DNA of 64,000 nucleotides from Liolophura sinensis (GCF_032854445.1 NC_088302.1:47218521-47282520), one strand, 5' to 3'; counted from the stretch's first letter, positions 1-13,471 are shown. A program made the numbers and translations. Notes: generated by a model not told the origin, from the letters alone.

Positions 1-467
1 AACTTTACTAAATATTTAACCACCACTGCCAAATGCAGTAACTTTCAGGTTAAAAGTGATTAAACTAGGTTTCTTCACGAAGTGGGAGAGTTTTACAATG
101 TAAAGCAATTCTTGTTTAATGTCAGCAGTTACATGTTATTAATTTTTAATGGATGTATAATTTTTGTGACACTTTTTATGCCACACTTCAGCAAAACTGA
201 TGAAAATTATTTACAGTCTATCTGTTTGTCTGTCTAACTGTCCATCTGTTCACCTGTCATACTATTGTTACCATGCAATAACTACGTCAAATATTGCTCA
301 ATTTTGATAAAATTTAGTGTGTAGGTAACTGTTGTACTTTGTGAAACCTGAAGTGTGAAAAACGTTCTTAGCCAAGCATTAATGCTTTTTGCATTTTTAC
401 ATATTCTCTTAATTTACTTTGAGCCTTGTCGCTGCAGTCACTGACCCTGCTCTCCCCTTGTTTTCAG

Positions 468-3400
468 GTAGTCGTGTCCAGTGTGGGGCAAGGGCTGTGA
501 ATAACGATGGTGACCCCGGTCTGGAGATCCTCAGTGATCCAGTCACAATCAGTGATACAGAAGGGCTGTGTATGGCCAGGGTCATGAACTCTGTGGGAGC
601 AGAGCCATTCACTGCTAAACTCAAGTACACAGGTATGCCCTTCATGACCAGTGAAATGATGGTGCAGCTTGAATCCCTGTTTAAAGAAGTTATACTCAGC
701 AGGAAGTACATTTCGAGCGTAATAGAAATTCAGCAGTCACTACATGTAATGTGTGTATATATATATATATATATACATTTGTTTACACCTGATATGCAGA
801 ACTACAAGGTACATAAATTTTCACGGGGCCTTTGGGGTCTGGTGGTTAGCAATCTAGCACACCCCAGTCACCCAGGAGCTCTCATCAATGCATTCCCTGT
901 GAGTTCAAGTCCCGCTTGATAAGCTGGCTTCCTCTGGGGTCATATGTGAGAAGGTCTGCCGGTAATGTGTGGATAGATCTCCTGGGCTCTGCCCATTTTC
1001 CTCCCAACATAATGTTGGCCGTGGTTGTATAAGTGAAATGTTCTTGAGGACGGCATAATACTCCAATCAAATAAATAGGTAAATTTTCAAAATCTGTCTG
1101 CTAATTGTTAGTGCCATGGTGCCTCCTGGAGATATGCTCACATGACCTCACATGACTTGGACCAGCAGGTGAAAAGTCAGCTTGTATGTCCTTGATTTGA
1201 TATTGTTTGCAGTTATTGTAATGGCGCTGATGAGAGTTATCTCCCTTGTTCAGGTCCTGATGATCCAGATCACCCAAACAAAGTCCGCCTCTCTGTCTTG
1301 GTTCCTCACCGCGATGGCATGCTGCCTGTCATCTCCACACGTGTCTTGTCAAACTTTGAGCTCGCTCTAAGCCCTGATGGATTCAGAATCGGACAACACA
1401 GCTGCTCTAATTTACTGGATTATGATGAAGTCCCTACAGAGTTTGGTTTCATCACCAACCAAACCAAGAAGGAATCTGTGATTGGAGAGATGGAACCATA
1501 CCAGTACAGCAGGGAGATGAGGGGTGACCCCACCCTCAGATTCTACAAGTGAGTTTGTGATGCATTACCAATGTGCCACTACACATACAAAAACATTAAT
1601 ACTCTTCAAGAAAAAGGAACATGTGTGACATGATTACTGACATTCCAGTTTTCTCATCGTGGAATGTGGCTGAAAATGAACCAGTTTTCTCATTGTGTAA
1701 TGTGGCTGGAAATGAACCAGTTTTCTCATCGTGTAATGTGGCTGGAAATGAACCAGTTTTCTCATTGTGTAATGTGGCTGAAAATGAACCAGTTTTCTGA
1801 TTGTGTAATGTGGCTGGAAATGAACCAGTTTTCTCATCGTGGAATGTGGCTGAAAATGAACCAGTTTTCTCATTGTGTAATGTGGCTGGAAATGAACCAG
1901 TTTTCTCATTGTGTAATGTGGCTGGAAATGAACCAGTTTTCTCATCGTGGAATGTGGCTGGAAATGAACCAGTTTTCTCATTGTGTAATGTGGCTGGAAA
2001 TGAACCAGTTTTCTCATTGTGTAATGTGGCTGGAAATGAACCGGTTTTCTCATTGTGTAACGTGGCTGAAAATGAAAATGTAATGAATGAATTGCATTGA
2101 AGCAGATTTATCGTGTGAAAATTCCCATATACGTTTCTTTTTGGGCACCGTGCATGTATGTATAGGTATTTCAAAATTTTAGCATTTGTTTTTGCATTTA
2201 ACAATTGTAGAACTTGGAGCTATTCAGTGATAAAAGACATTAGTTCATATAATCGCAAAAGTTACTTTAAGTTTATTAATCCCTGTTTTTGCGTCAATTA
2301 ATGTGAGATAGGGGCTGTATATACTCAGTCTGTTCTCAGGTGGCATGGTAAAGTCTATTTGAATTTATCACCACCCTTAGTAGTTTCAACAAGCAGCTCT
2401 AAAAGTCGCTTTGTGTGTCTCTTGAATGATCAGCCAGGAAGTTAGTCAAATTTTTGACTTCCTATTATTTGACATTTGCATTCATTTTATGAAAGAGGGG
2501 CCTGCATGTAAGATGACATGAACTTTTTAATGGATGTAGTAGCTATTGAGAATTGGCAGTTGTTTTCATCTGCAAGCGATACATATTGTACTGATATTAT
2601 TGTGTATATTGAAAACTTTAGAATTTGTTTTTCAGGAATCTGGACCTTGAGGCTTGTATTTGGACATTTGAGTCATACTATGACATGTCAGAGCTAGTGC
2701 AGAAATGTGGAGCCACCATCACAACAGATGGACAGGTATGCATTAGTCTCATTGAGGTAGTCATTTTACTGGATAATGATAGGACTAGTGAACACAATAA
2801 AAAAATCTAAAAAAGTGATGCTGTATCTAAAAATATTCCAATAAATGCTTTTTTAGAGGTAATTATAGGTAAAGAAATATTACTTTCAGTGATGAAACTT
2901 ACGTTTTCCAAAACGTCTTTCACTGATAAATATCAATAACTCTCAGGATCAGGCAAAAGGAGTAAATTAGTCGTGAACAAAATAGACCTTTCCAAATCAT
3001 CAATCAAGAACATGCAATTAAGCAATCATAAGCAGTATTGATGTCCCACACGTGGGAATGCAAATGGTCAATCTTTCTGTGACGTCATGACATCACAATG
3101 GCTTCACAGGGAATGGAATGAAAGGTAATGTCATGAGAAAGGGTGATGGGATATTGGATGAGTTGGATCCATTCATTTTAGGTCACCTGCAGTAAATATA
3201 TTCAAAACTTTTGCATGTTATGCAAGAATGTGCATTGTTTTCTTTAGATGACAGGAAATCTTTAATAGCCCAAGTGTTCTGAAATGTTTTGCAGATGTAA
3301 TACAATTTTCTCACATGCAAAGTTAAATTGACCACATATTCAGTGAAGTATATTTGAGATGTTACCTGGCAACATTGTTGTTGTTGTACCAGGTGCGAGA

Positions 3401-4496
3401 CCTTGTCCAGTCCTATGTGTCGCTGAATGTACCGCTGTACGTGTCTTACATCCTTCACTCGCCCGTGGCGACTGGCGGCTGGCAGAACTCTGATCTTCAA
3501 TCAGCGCTACAGCTCACCTTTGTCTACGACACTGCCATCTTGTGGCAGAATGGGATTGGCTCACCAGAATCAGCTGAGCTTCAAGGTCAGTTAGCCCACA
3601 GTCGTAGGCTATAATCCTGTTGTGGTGAAATATTACAGGAGTTGTCATGTCCAGGTATTAAACTTGAAAACTATCACCAACGGGGATTTCTAATGAGAAA
3701 ATCATGTGTATAAATGCCTAAAGATTATATTTTTACAAGTTTTTACAATGTTTTAGACGGTGTTTTACCTGTAGTTTGCACTGGATCTTAACACACTGTG
3801 TCTTTACCACCCAGGGTACCTATATCCAACCAGCATGAGAGTACAGGAAGATGGACGTCTGGCGGTGAACTTCAAGACCAAGGCCAGATTCAGGGGACAT
3901 TTCATCCCAGCACACCCTGGTCTGTATTGATGTGTACTTGTTACAGTAAAAAGCTTTCAAAAAGAAATCAATAATTTACATGTAATTCTCTCTTATAAAT
4001 TTGACATTATTGTTGAAATACTCATATGAAAATCAAATTGCCTAAATTACATTTTGGACAACTACTGCAATTTGATGTAATTTGATTGTGTGTGCCATAA
4101 CAAGGGCAAATGGTCAGATCCTAGTGAATTTTTTTAAGTTTGGGGAGAAAGTCATCTCTACTGGGATTACTTAATGGGGAGACAACTGTGTGGACAGGAG
4201 AATTGATGTATTTATTTATTTATTTGATTGGTGCTTTACGCTGTATTCAAGAATATTTCACTTATACGACGGCGACCAGCATGATGGTGGGAAGAAACTG
4301 GGCACACCCCGGGGAAAACCCACGACCATCCGCAGGTTGCTGAGAGACCTTCCCACGTACGGCCGGAGAGGAAGCCAGCATGAGCTGGACTTAAACTCAC
4401 AGCAACCTCAGAGAAGCTCCTGGGTAATTACAGTGCGCTAGCCCGCTAACCAACTGAGCCACGGAGGCCCCCAGAAGAATTGAATCATATATATCT

Positions 4497-4550
<54 letters not shown>

Positions 4551-7500
4551 TTCTGTTTGTTAAAATGTGTCACATTTCCCTTTGCCTTACAGACAGTGGC
4601 CTGGAGTCAACAGTGATGTCCTCAAATAACCCTGAGTTGACCTTTGATCTCAAATTGATGCGCAGTGAGCCGACCTTTGACCAGCCTGTACAACAGTGGG
4701 AGTTTGTTTCAGACTATGCTGTGAGTTTGCTACCACTGTGTGATTGAATTATTGATACACATTTTAATGCTAGATGGAATGGCATTTCAGATTCATTTGG
4801 GACAAAATATAACTGGTTCCTGAATAAATGTAGGCACATCTGTGAATTTCTTCATCTGTTTAGGACCTTCAGAAAGTTTTAACATTAAAGGAGAAGAAAA
4901 CATAAAATGATGCCAACATCACATGAAAGAGCGTGAAAACTTACTTGCAAATGTGGTATTTAATATTTGTTTTTTTATTTTTTATTCTATATTTTTGTTT
5001 AGTGGGTATTTAGGACCATCTCTTGGTATATATCATCTTTGCATGATAATGTTCTAAATAAGTATGAGATGCTTGTCTAATGAATTTTTTAGAATGTTAA
5101 TAATGTAAATTTATATCCAGACACATGCATTTAATCATAATTATGATAATATTTATGAATATAGTAAAATATAAAAATTATCACATTTCACATTGAACAC
5201 ATTTGTTAGCTGAAAAGATCAAATTCAAGCGCAAATACAAATATTGAACATGTGTTACATCCTCATTTGTACTATTAATACTCAAGAGATGATACAGAAA
5301 ATATTTTAGAATGTCTTTTATTGTCTTTAAAGAGAAATCGAAAAGAGATTGGAAGACTACATTTACATGTGATTTTTTGCACTCTTTCATGTGAACTTTA
5401 TGTAATGTTTATGTTTTCTATACATTTCAAGTTTCAGACAAAAACTTCTTGTCAGTGTGATCAGTCAGTCATGACAATATTTTACATTACAGAACAATCA
5501 TGTATGGCACATTATGTTGTGAGTAGAGTGTAGACCAAGCTGCTTTGATGATTCTTGGAAATGGCAAAGCTGCGGCCCATGAACAGTGACACAGCCAGAA
5601 AATGATTGCTCCCTTGAATTTCAAACAGTTTGATGACATTTTTCTCAGTTATCACTACAAACATAACTGACTCTACCAACTTTACAAAATGCATTTTAAA
5701 CATGAAAGCGTCTTACTATTATACATATACATATATTTTTTTCGAGAACAGTCTCATGGTTATAGTTCAGGGACCATATTTTTGGCTAGAATGTTTATTA
5801 AAAAGGGGGATACATGTGGCGTCTAACTGGAAGGTCTGGTAGCAGCCTTCCAATGTTTGTGGGTTTCTCTTGGCCTCAACCCACTGCCGTATACAGTAAA
5901 ATATTCTTGATTAGAGTGCAAAACACCAATCAAAAAATAATTACAAGTGAGATAACTACTTTTTTAGTTTCATTAAAAATGTAACATTCTTATATATTCA
6001 TGATAAAATAACTTAAAAATATGGTCTTTAGGGAAGATTTTGGCTGCTCATATTACTGATATCGGAATGGCCATGGATATTTCCTTGGTCTGATTTATAA
6101 TGTAGAAATCTTTCCAAGAGAAGAATTTGTTTTTCAGACAAGGGACTACTCTGGTACATACACCATCCAGCTGATACCCTGTACTTCCACTGACCAGACC
6201 TACAGTCAGCCAGACAACTGTAACCCACGAGATGCTGTGACCTTTGACCTTCCCATCAGATTTCAGCAGATCAGTGACCCAGTCCCCACCGAGTTCAGTC
6301 TGAACACTGACTTCCATCTGCTGCGCCAGAGAGATTTGTGGTTGTCTGATGGGTCTGAGGGATTTGCCTCAGAAACAGATGCTGCATTCTTACCAGGTAT
6401 GAAATCATGAACTGTCGGTACAGGTACATGTATGTAGATCATCATCTACTGGCCACAGGATCACGAAGCTGTCTTGTCTCTGTCTATGTTGTAATTCATG
6501 ATCTTATTTTTGAACTTGAACGTTCATTTTAATTAGAAGTTGACTGTTTTGAGTACTCAACATTCCCTAGGAAAGGTACTCAACATATCAACATAAGAGG
6601 AATCCAGTGTCAGCACAGTGTGAGCTGGACCAGTGTCATGCCTGGTGTCTTCAGTATGGTGATCCAGTGATGTAGTGGGTCCAGTCTGCTACAAGGATAA
6701 ACCATCATGACCAGAATTTTGTTGACAGCAACGTAGAACAACAATCAAACAAAAACATAATGACCCACTGACACAAAACTCGTGTACGTCAAAATTTTAT
6801 TAAACGCATGTATCAGCACTGCACATGTTTTGGCTAGCTTTTGTGCCAGGGGTTTAAGAATGGATCTGGGAGTGGTACGGGAAATGTATACATTGTCTGC
6901 AGTGTCATGTGGAGGTAGTGGAGGTACAAGAACACGAGTGAAAGACTCATGGACTTTTGGCTTTAATCATTCTTCACAAAGGATTGTGTTAAACATAAAT
7001 TCATGAGGAAAATGCCTTTAATGTGTGGATGAGTTTTCCAATGCACAGCAGTGCAGCATGGCATCATCTGTTCACTCACCATAGTGAAAGTATCTGATGA
7101 CCATTTGAGAAAACAGACATGCTTTATTTAAGAATTTCCCATACAGGTCTTTCCTGAATGGTTTTGGCTGCAAAGTACAGCTCTGGAAAGATGGCATTTT
7201 TGTTGAGGGTGATGTTTTACTTTGGTCTCGCACGCATGACGCACTTGTAAATACTGTATGCATGCATCATTGCTTATCACATTTTTTCTGGTTGCATGTA
7301 ATTTTTATTTATAAAACATTCACTGTTGAAATCTGTCACTTCAGGGGATTCTATATTTGGACGTATCAACGTTGACCCTGTTCAGAGCTTGGGAGACGCA
7401 TTCAACCTCAACATAGAGAAGGTTTTCCTGTGTACAGGCAAAGATGGCTACATCCCCAAATATGATCCCAAGAACCAGGAGTATGGCTGTGTGGCGGAAA

Positions 7501-9015
7501 CTCCTAACTTACACCATACATTCAAAGTTCTAGTGAGTTTCATACAGAAGAATAATCGTGACATTCAAATATCACAAAGTAATAATGTTCCACATATATA
7601 TATGTACATGGCATGTGGGAAGGTCATCCAGTAACTTGTCAAAGGTTGGTGGTTTACCCCAGACACTCAACCCACAAAACTGACCACCATCGTTTAAACG
7701 AAAGATTCTTACAAATATTGAGCTAGTAATGTTAGCTAAACAATATTGTGTACATTTTGGGTATCAGTAATAAATGCTGACCACAACTCATGTTGGATAT
7801 TATAATTTTAATGTGTTTACTCACTTGTAGGACAAAGGCTCCCCCAATACAATTGTGAGTGACTTCCGTGATGTTCCGTTTGAGGCGAGGTTAGCCATTG
7901 ATGACCCAGAGGCTTTACCATTGGTCAGCCAGCCTGGAGCAGACGGCTTTTCTCTCAGTGCTCAGCCTTTATTTGGGGTAAGACTTAAGTCAAGGTTCAA
8001 ATCTTTTGATAAATTTTTCTTAAATTTTCATTTGTGATAGAGTTATCATAGATTTATTATTCCTGGCTAACTTTGACCAAAGGATCTCATCGTCATTATG
8101 TTTGTCTGTCTGTTATCATAAAATCTTCAGAAGAGATTCAGGTCCCTTTGTTGGGGAATTATATCACTTTGCTGGCGAAGTCTATCGAAGATAAATGTTC
8201 TCCTCTTACATTATTTTATCAATGCAAGCCCATTGAGGTGAAATTGGTATTTTAATTTAACTGACATGATAGATGGTCCTGAAGACTGAATCTTACTAAA
8301 TTTTCATTTATATCAGGGATCTCTGACCTACTTTTTTGATGTTAATATATGTATTTGGGATATCAGCTTTTGTCAGCAAAATGTCTCCCAAATACAAGCA
8401 GGTCTGGTTTTTAAAGCGTCATTTTTAAAAAATCAAGCCAAGTTTCTAGCGTTGCTTTGTTTTGGTAAGAGATATGTTAAGAGTAAGTTTTGAGGTATAT
8501 ACATGACTGTTATTTGTCTTTCAATTTCCTCATTATAGGTTGACCAAGGTCGACAGTGGTTCCTTCACTGTATATACACCATTCGTTCCAAACAAAATTC
8601 ACAACGCGGCATTGGTAAGCGAAGTGTTGATGAAGAGTTTCATATGATGAGCATCTTAGGCCGAAGCAAGCGTTCACTCCAAGACATAGAAGGCATCGGA
8701 AACAATCGTGGGACGAATCTAGCCAGAGTCAAGCTGAATTACCAACCTTCCAAAAGCAACGATGGCGGCGATACAGACAGAGGGAACACAGAAAACAAAG
8801 AGGAGAAGCCAGTTTTAACGCCAGTGCTCATAGCTCTTGTGGTGCTTTTCGCTGTTATACTTTTCTTGGTAATGCTTTTAGTTCAGCGCCGTCGAAAGCG
8901 ATCAACGCCACCTGCCTCACCAACAAATACCATAACAGTCATTGGTAAAGGCGGGAAAACAAGGGTGATATCTTCAGGACATCCTAACAATGACCCAGAT
9001 AATACCGAAGTGTGA
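468..9015 (+). CDS. FREM2: FREM2-type FRAS1/FREM extracellular matrix protein, C-terminal 684 residues (5' part outside window)
   Basis: Exons: 468-632, 1254-1548, 2636-2735, 3393-3585, 3815-3919, 4593-4720, 6138-6396, 7345-7532, 7831-7977, 8539-9015. All have AG/GT borders and matching phases, giving 685 codons including the stop. FRAS1/FREM proteins form a basement-membrane complex at epithelial surfaces. The window holds the conserved region after the CSPG and Calx-beta repeats. Recalled human FREM2 motifs match clearly better than FRAS1, for example [46 protein letters not shown]. The last exon carries an R-S-K-R furin-type site (8662-8673), a ~23-residue transmembrane helix (about 8818-8886), a basic stop-transfer QRRRKR and a short cytoplasmic tail ending N-T-E-V. 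Introns hold SINEs, a 36-bp minisatellite and AT repeats. The FREM2 rather than FRAS1 assignment rests on memory of the human proteins. The upstream start is not in the window. Confidence 0.93.
755..776. repeat. (TA)n microsatellite
   Basis: A short alternating TA run in a FREM2 intron, just before the SINE at 823. Confidence 0.9.
823..1078 (+). mobile_element. tRNA-derived SINE, family 1, near full length
   Basis: The head has a GGTGGTTAGCAATCTAGC A-box region and a GTGAGTTCAAGTCC B-box. The conserved body includes TTTTCCTCCCAACATAATG, and the tail is CAATCAAATAAATAG. Substitutions across the copy suggest moderate age. It lies in a FREM2 intron. Confidence 0.8.
1651..2075. repeat. 36-bp minisatellite, ~12 copies, FREM2 intron
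   Basis: The unit ATGTGGCTGRAAATGAACCA plus GTTTTCTCATYGTGKA repeats head to tail with 1-3 substitutions per copy. Because 36 is divisible by 3, several frames on both strands stay open through the whole array. These frames are by-products of the repeat, not exons: the array lies between the exons ending at 1548 and starting at 2636. Confidence 0.95.
4207..4471 (-). mobile_element. tRNA-derived SINE, family 1, full length with target-site duplication
   Basis: The copy is inverted, with tail TATTTATTTATTTATTTGAT first and head GCCTCCGTGGCTCAGTTGG last (as complement). Flanking repeats are CAGGAGAATTGA (4195-4206) and CAGAAGAATTGA (4472-4483), a 12-bp duplication with one mismatch. It lies in a FREM2 intron. 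Confidence 0.9.
4492..4551. repeat. (AT)n microsatellite
   Basis: About 60 bp of alternating AT with small interruptions, beginning just after the SINE and ending before the FREM2 exon at 4593. Confidence 0.9.
5846..5938 (+). mobile_element. Family-1 SINE 3' fragment
   Basis: The 3' body and tail are recognisable from GTGGGTTTCTCTTGGC and AAAATATTCTTGATTAGAGT through CACCAATCAAAAAATAA. The head is missing. FREM2 intron. Confidence 0.55.
6600..6700 (+). mobile_element. Family-2 SINE internal fragment
   Basis: The segment around CAGTGTCATGCCTGGTGTC and TTCAGTATGGTGATCCAGT matches the body of the full family-2 SINE at 63440-63798. Ends are not defined. Confidence 0.4.
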
Positions 9016-12000
9016 GTTGGGGATCACAGAAACATATTATATACAAAAGATCAGGATCCGTCCCTTTAAAGATGTAGGATTTTGAAGTGCTACAGTGGGT
9101 TATGGGATAGCTGCTGGATGCAACATTTACAGCGAACAAATGGGACAGGTTTCAGCTGAGAGATTGTGGTGAATGCCAGTTGTACAACATCTAATTCAGT
9201 GGACAAAGATGGCATGAACGATTTACTCGTGTAACAAAGGTTCACAGCAAGAAATGCTCATGATACAGTAGTCTTACACAAGAACTAACCATGAGACAAA
9301 AAGAACTTACCAAAGTTACTTACCAAAGCAAGCTTTTTCTCGTGTATCTTTCATGACGTACTTCACTCTCAGTGTGCTATGAAGGATTGCTATATATCTT
9401 ACAGTGTAAATTGGTGTGAATACTTCTGGCAAGAACACTTCTGGGTGTTATTTTTGTGGAGTGAAAACTATACATGTTCTGGCCATGCTTACAGGTAGCT
9501 ACTACAGTTGTTGCTGTGCCGGTGACATTACCTTTAAATACCGTGACTTGTATACAGTACAAAACAAGTTAAAACACTTATAAGCCACTGTTGACTGCCA
9601 TTAGTCCTTAGGCCTAGTCACCTTCAGCAGATAAAGACTTATGAATTGATGGTTGAACAGGTTAGATGCCTATTAAAGGGTGATCTAGTGGTGAGCCAAT
9701 CTCAAATCCTGAAGGAATCTTTAGCCTGCTTGTACTGAGTTAGGATAAAACCCATTCTGACCTGGTTTTACACAGAATTTGTTCATTCATTGTGCTTACA
9801 CTAACAACAGTCAGAAATAGCTCTACATGCAAAAGCTCAAATATCTGGTGCTTTACAAATTGTCATCCTTGGCTGCTGATCTTGGGAGTTACGCAAATTT
9901 CTATATGACAATCTGCAGACTGATTTTGCTAACCTCATTGTGTGGAATAATGATCTCAGTAAATCTCCACATTGATGTAGTATTAAGGCCAGTGAACACT
10001 CTGCCCTGGCTTACAGATTCTGACACCTGTACATGTTGACCAGCAGGCACACTTCATCCTTTGCCGCGATGTGAAACCATGTGATCATTTTCCATTTATT
10101 GCAATTTTGTCTGAAAGAAATTTGTTTCACTGATTAAGACAAGAGGGTTGAAACTCAGAAACTTTTATGCTATTGTATACTTTCAGCATACAGTGTATAT
10201 GCATACAAAGCTATGCGTTAAGACAGAACTGGTAAACATTAAAAAAAAAATTTTTCAGTAAGATATATCGTAGGATTGTTGAGTTTTCACCCAATAAGTA
10301 AGGTGCCATGTCATGAAAAGCTGCGCCATTTGATCATATTGTGACGTCAGTTCTCTTGTATACATATTGATAGCATTATAACCTTAACACAGTATACTAA
10401 TTGCACTGTTTGAAATAGATATCCATGTAAGTGTTGTTATAGAGCCTACTCACATTATTTTCTTTAGGTTAAGCTTACATGTTTCATTAAGAAATTTGTC
10501 ATTTCAGTTGCAGTGTTGCTAAATCTATTGCTATCCATTTATTTTTCACAAGGTCTGCAATTTTGTTCATTATTTAACATCAGGATTGGAATCATTCTGC
10601 CTTAGTATGCATTGTTCTATTTAGCAGTCAGGTAAGGTTATTTAAAAGCTTTTGTGAAGTTAAACAATTTCCTCTTTAAATGTTACTTACCATTTGTATG
10701 TGAATTTGATGAAGACGAGATAGAAGCGGAAATAAAACCTATAGAAACAGCTTAAAATCAACAACAAAAAAACAAAACTTCCTTTAACTAAGAGGCTAAA
10801 CAGCTGTGTGAGTTGGTTGGTAAAAAATTTAAAATCGTACATGAAAGATTCGCAGCTACCCTGTATTGCGACTTTGGGGCTAATATGAAATGTAAAAACT
10901 TAGCCCTACAATATTTGCTGTCCAGAGAACTTTTAAGCTTTACCATTTGTCACATCTCAAAGACAGTATTACAGTGTCGATCTGGGCCACAATTCTTTAC
11001 TTTCATTTCTAAAATCGTCAAAATTCATGTTCCTTTTTAGTTTCAGCTTTTTCAATACATGCAGTTTTCAAGTTAATTTTTGAGACAAAGAAAGAAATGT
11101 ATGCAGTGAATCTTAAATATGCTAAAGATTATTCCATCATGCTAGGGCTATAGAGATTTTTTTTAACCTTCTTCCTTGGAAAGGAGCAGGCATTTTGTCC
11201 ATTTATTTATATTTTGGCTACTTTAAAATTACAGTGTATTTGTGGGGTATTTTTGTCACTTTGATATTTGTTATTTTTCATTCCCATGTTGATTTTGCTG
11301 TGGATAAAGTTTACTGTGGTCACTGCTGTACATTTATTTGGTGTGCCATTTGGTTTTTTTTTTGCTCAGTACAACAACCTTGCATTGAAGTGCTAACATG
11401 CATGCCAGCAGCTTCAGTCAAACTGTCGCTAATTTTACTATAATCATACTGTGGAATGAGTCATATTTGTATTAAAATACATCCATAATAATCATTTTCT
11501 AGGAGTAATTCTTACCTCTATTTCTGCTGAATTAGTGGAAAAAATGTGTAGAAATGATATTCCTTTATCAGCTCAAGAAGTACTGAATATGGTACTGATA
11601 GTTTCTGAGTCATAATACTCTGCTTTGAAGGACATATTTTATATTTCTCAAAATTAAAATAGTTGTATGTAAATGTGTTGATGTATGACTTTAAGGCTAT
11701 TTAGCCTGTGTGGGGAATTATATTAAGACATACACCAGGTTTATTAGGAATTCTTGTTAATAAACATACTTTGACCTCCCAGCTGTAGGTTTCTATACGG
11801 CAGCTGTCTATGTTTCAGAATGAGAGCTTATCACTGCCTTTAACCTCATTATGATGTCCAAGTGTTCATGTCACTATTTAGGAGGATTTGGAAGAATGGT
11901 TTTCCATAAAACAAACAAAAAGTTCAGATGTTCGTTCAGTTTATACTATAAACCAAAGATGCGTTCTTTTGTAATTCTTAGACTAGTCAAAGTGAAGTTC

Positions 12001-12202
12001 CTGGTGTGTATTTATTTCTGGTTACCTGTGGTTAGATCAAAGGTGGACAGAGGATGTTAAATTAACGAGTTCTTTGTTAACAAAAATAAACAAATCATTG
12101 TAGTCTACAGCTGTAGATGTTTTTAATGTATTCATTTCAGACACTTGACCAAATATCAATATCATGACTTATAATTGCTTAATTATTAAAGTCATGGAGA
12201 TT
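9016..12202 (+). other. FREM2 3' UTR and downstream spacer
   Basis: No coding sequence was recognised after the FREM2 stop. Candidate plus-strand polyadenylation signals AATAAA occur at 10731-10736 and 11759-11764, so the 3' UTR may be 1.7-2.7 kb. The rest is AT-rich with no repeat family identified. Confidence 0.4.
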
Positions 12203-12214
12203 TCTTTGGATTGG

Positions 12215-12395
12215 TCGCTGTGAGTTCAAGACCAGCTCATGCTGGCTTCCTCTCCGGCCGTACGTGGGGAAGGTCTGCCAGCAACCTGCGGATGGTCGTG
12301 GGTTTCCGCCGGGCTCTGCCCGGTTTCCACCCACCATAATGCTGGCCGCCGTCGTATAAGTGAAATATTCTTGAGTACGGCGTAAAACACCAATC

Positions 12396-12422
<27 letters not shown>
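12215..12422 (+). mobile_element. Family-1 SINE, 5'-truncated, with perfect 12-bp target-site duplication and poly(A)
   Basis: The element starts at the B-box region (TCGCTGTGAGTTCAAG) and ends in a ~24-bp A run. TCTTTGGATTGG flanks it at 12203-12214 and 12423-12434 without mismatch. Truncation at the 5' end plus direct repeats is the mark of target-primed reverse transcription. This is one of the youngest-looking copies. Confidence 0.92.
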
Positions 12423-12426
<4 letters not shown>

Positions 12427-12700
12427 TGGATTGGACAAATCCTGTGAAGTCTACATTTGTCAATGTTTGACCACCTGTGGAACTACTGACTGATCACATG
12501 ACTTTGTTCCTAAGGAAAGTGGAAATACAGTGACTACATATGCAGTTCATGCAGAAGTTTTTTATACTGAAGCTTAAAGTTAGGCAGAATCGTTAATAAG
12601 TTAATAAGTTAATAAATTCAACCTGTGATGAGCAAAGTTAGGTTAAAACTGTTCATTACACATCAGTGTGTGGTATAGATAGCCTGGAAAGAGCATTGGC

Positions 12701-12830
12701 TTCTTTGATTGGCATTTTGCGCCGTACTGAAGAACATTTCACATACGACGATGGCAGCCAGCATTATGGTGGGAGGAAACCAGGTAGAGTCCGGGGAAAC
12801 CCCTGGCCATCCGAACGTTGCTGACAGAAA
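12701..12830 (-). mobile_element. Family-1 SINE 3' fragment
   Basis: Tail-proximal body in inverted orientation (GATTGGCATTTTGCGCCGTA, then CAGCATTATGGTGGGAGGAA), truncated before the tRNA-like head. Confidence 0.75.
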
Positions 12831-13244
12831 GAGCATTGACAGATGTAGCTTTGTAAGCTTAATTGTTCATTTGTAGCATGGGTACTGTATATCAACTACA
12901 GTTTGGCCAGTAAAAATCCACTCCTAGAAGCATACAAATGCCGTAAAATAATACTTTGGATGCCAACACTTTGAGAAACTTTGTCTATATGAATGTGGCC
13001 GGGTGGAGGAAACCTTAAGTGGCCTCCAGAAATCCCGTAGGAACTTTTACCTGCGAGTGTAAAACCATAGTCAAGTCAGCAGGTGCTGTTCACCACCGTG
13101 GTAATGTGCTCTTTATTTCCAGTGAAAGAATCCTATTGACTATAAAATTAGGAAGGACTGATAAAGTATTACTGTCTGATGCATTTGACATTGTAGCTGA
13201 CATAATTCGTGAGGAGAGAGCACCAGGACACTCAAGGTAAAGTA

Positions 13245-13376
13245 TTTATTTATTTATTTGATTGGTGTTTTACGCCGTACTCAAGAATATTTCACTTATA
13301 CCACAACGGCCAGCATTATGGTGGGTGGAAACCGGGCACAGCCCAACCACAACCATCCACAGGTTGCTGGCAGACC
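13245..13376 (-). mobile_element. Family-1 SINE, 5'-truncated, perfect 12-bp target-site duplication
   Basis: CAAGGTAAAGTA occurs at 13233-13244 and 13377-13388, directly bracketing tail (TATTTATTTATTTGATTGG) and body (GCCAGCATTATGGTGGGTGG). Confidence 0.92.
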
Positions 13377-13403
13377 CAAGGTAAAGTAAGTCAATTACTT
13401 GAA

Positions 13404-13471
13404 TGAATGAATGATTATGGTTATGGTTTAACGCCACATCAGCAATATTTCAGCCGTATAGTGGCGATCAG
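13404..13471 (-). mobile_element. 3' fragment of another retroposon family (family 4)
   Basis: GGTTTAACGCCACATCAGCA and TATTTCAGCCGTATAGTGG form a tail clearly different from family 1 but of a type common in molluscs. Perfect 9-bp repeats TTACTTGAA flank it (13395-13403 and 13472-13480). Confidence 0.65.

Noticed and set aside
1596-2204. 200-codon and 139-codon frames around the FREM2 intron repeat
   Set aside because: Product of the 36-bp tandem repeat; no splice context or protein family.
13019-13240. 73-codon frame between FREM2 and NCLN
   Set aside because: Starts at a GTG, lacks an ATG and a recognisable family, and runs into a SINE; no support as a gene.
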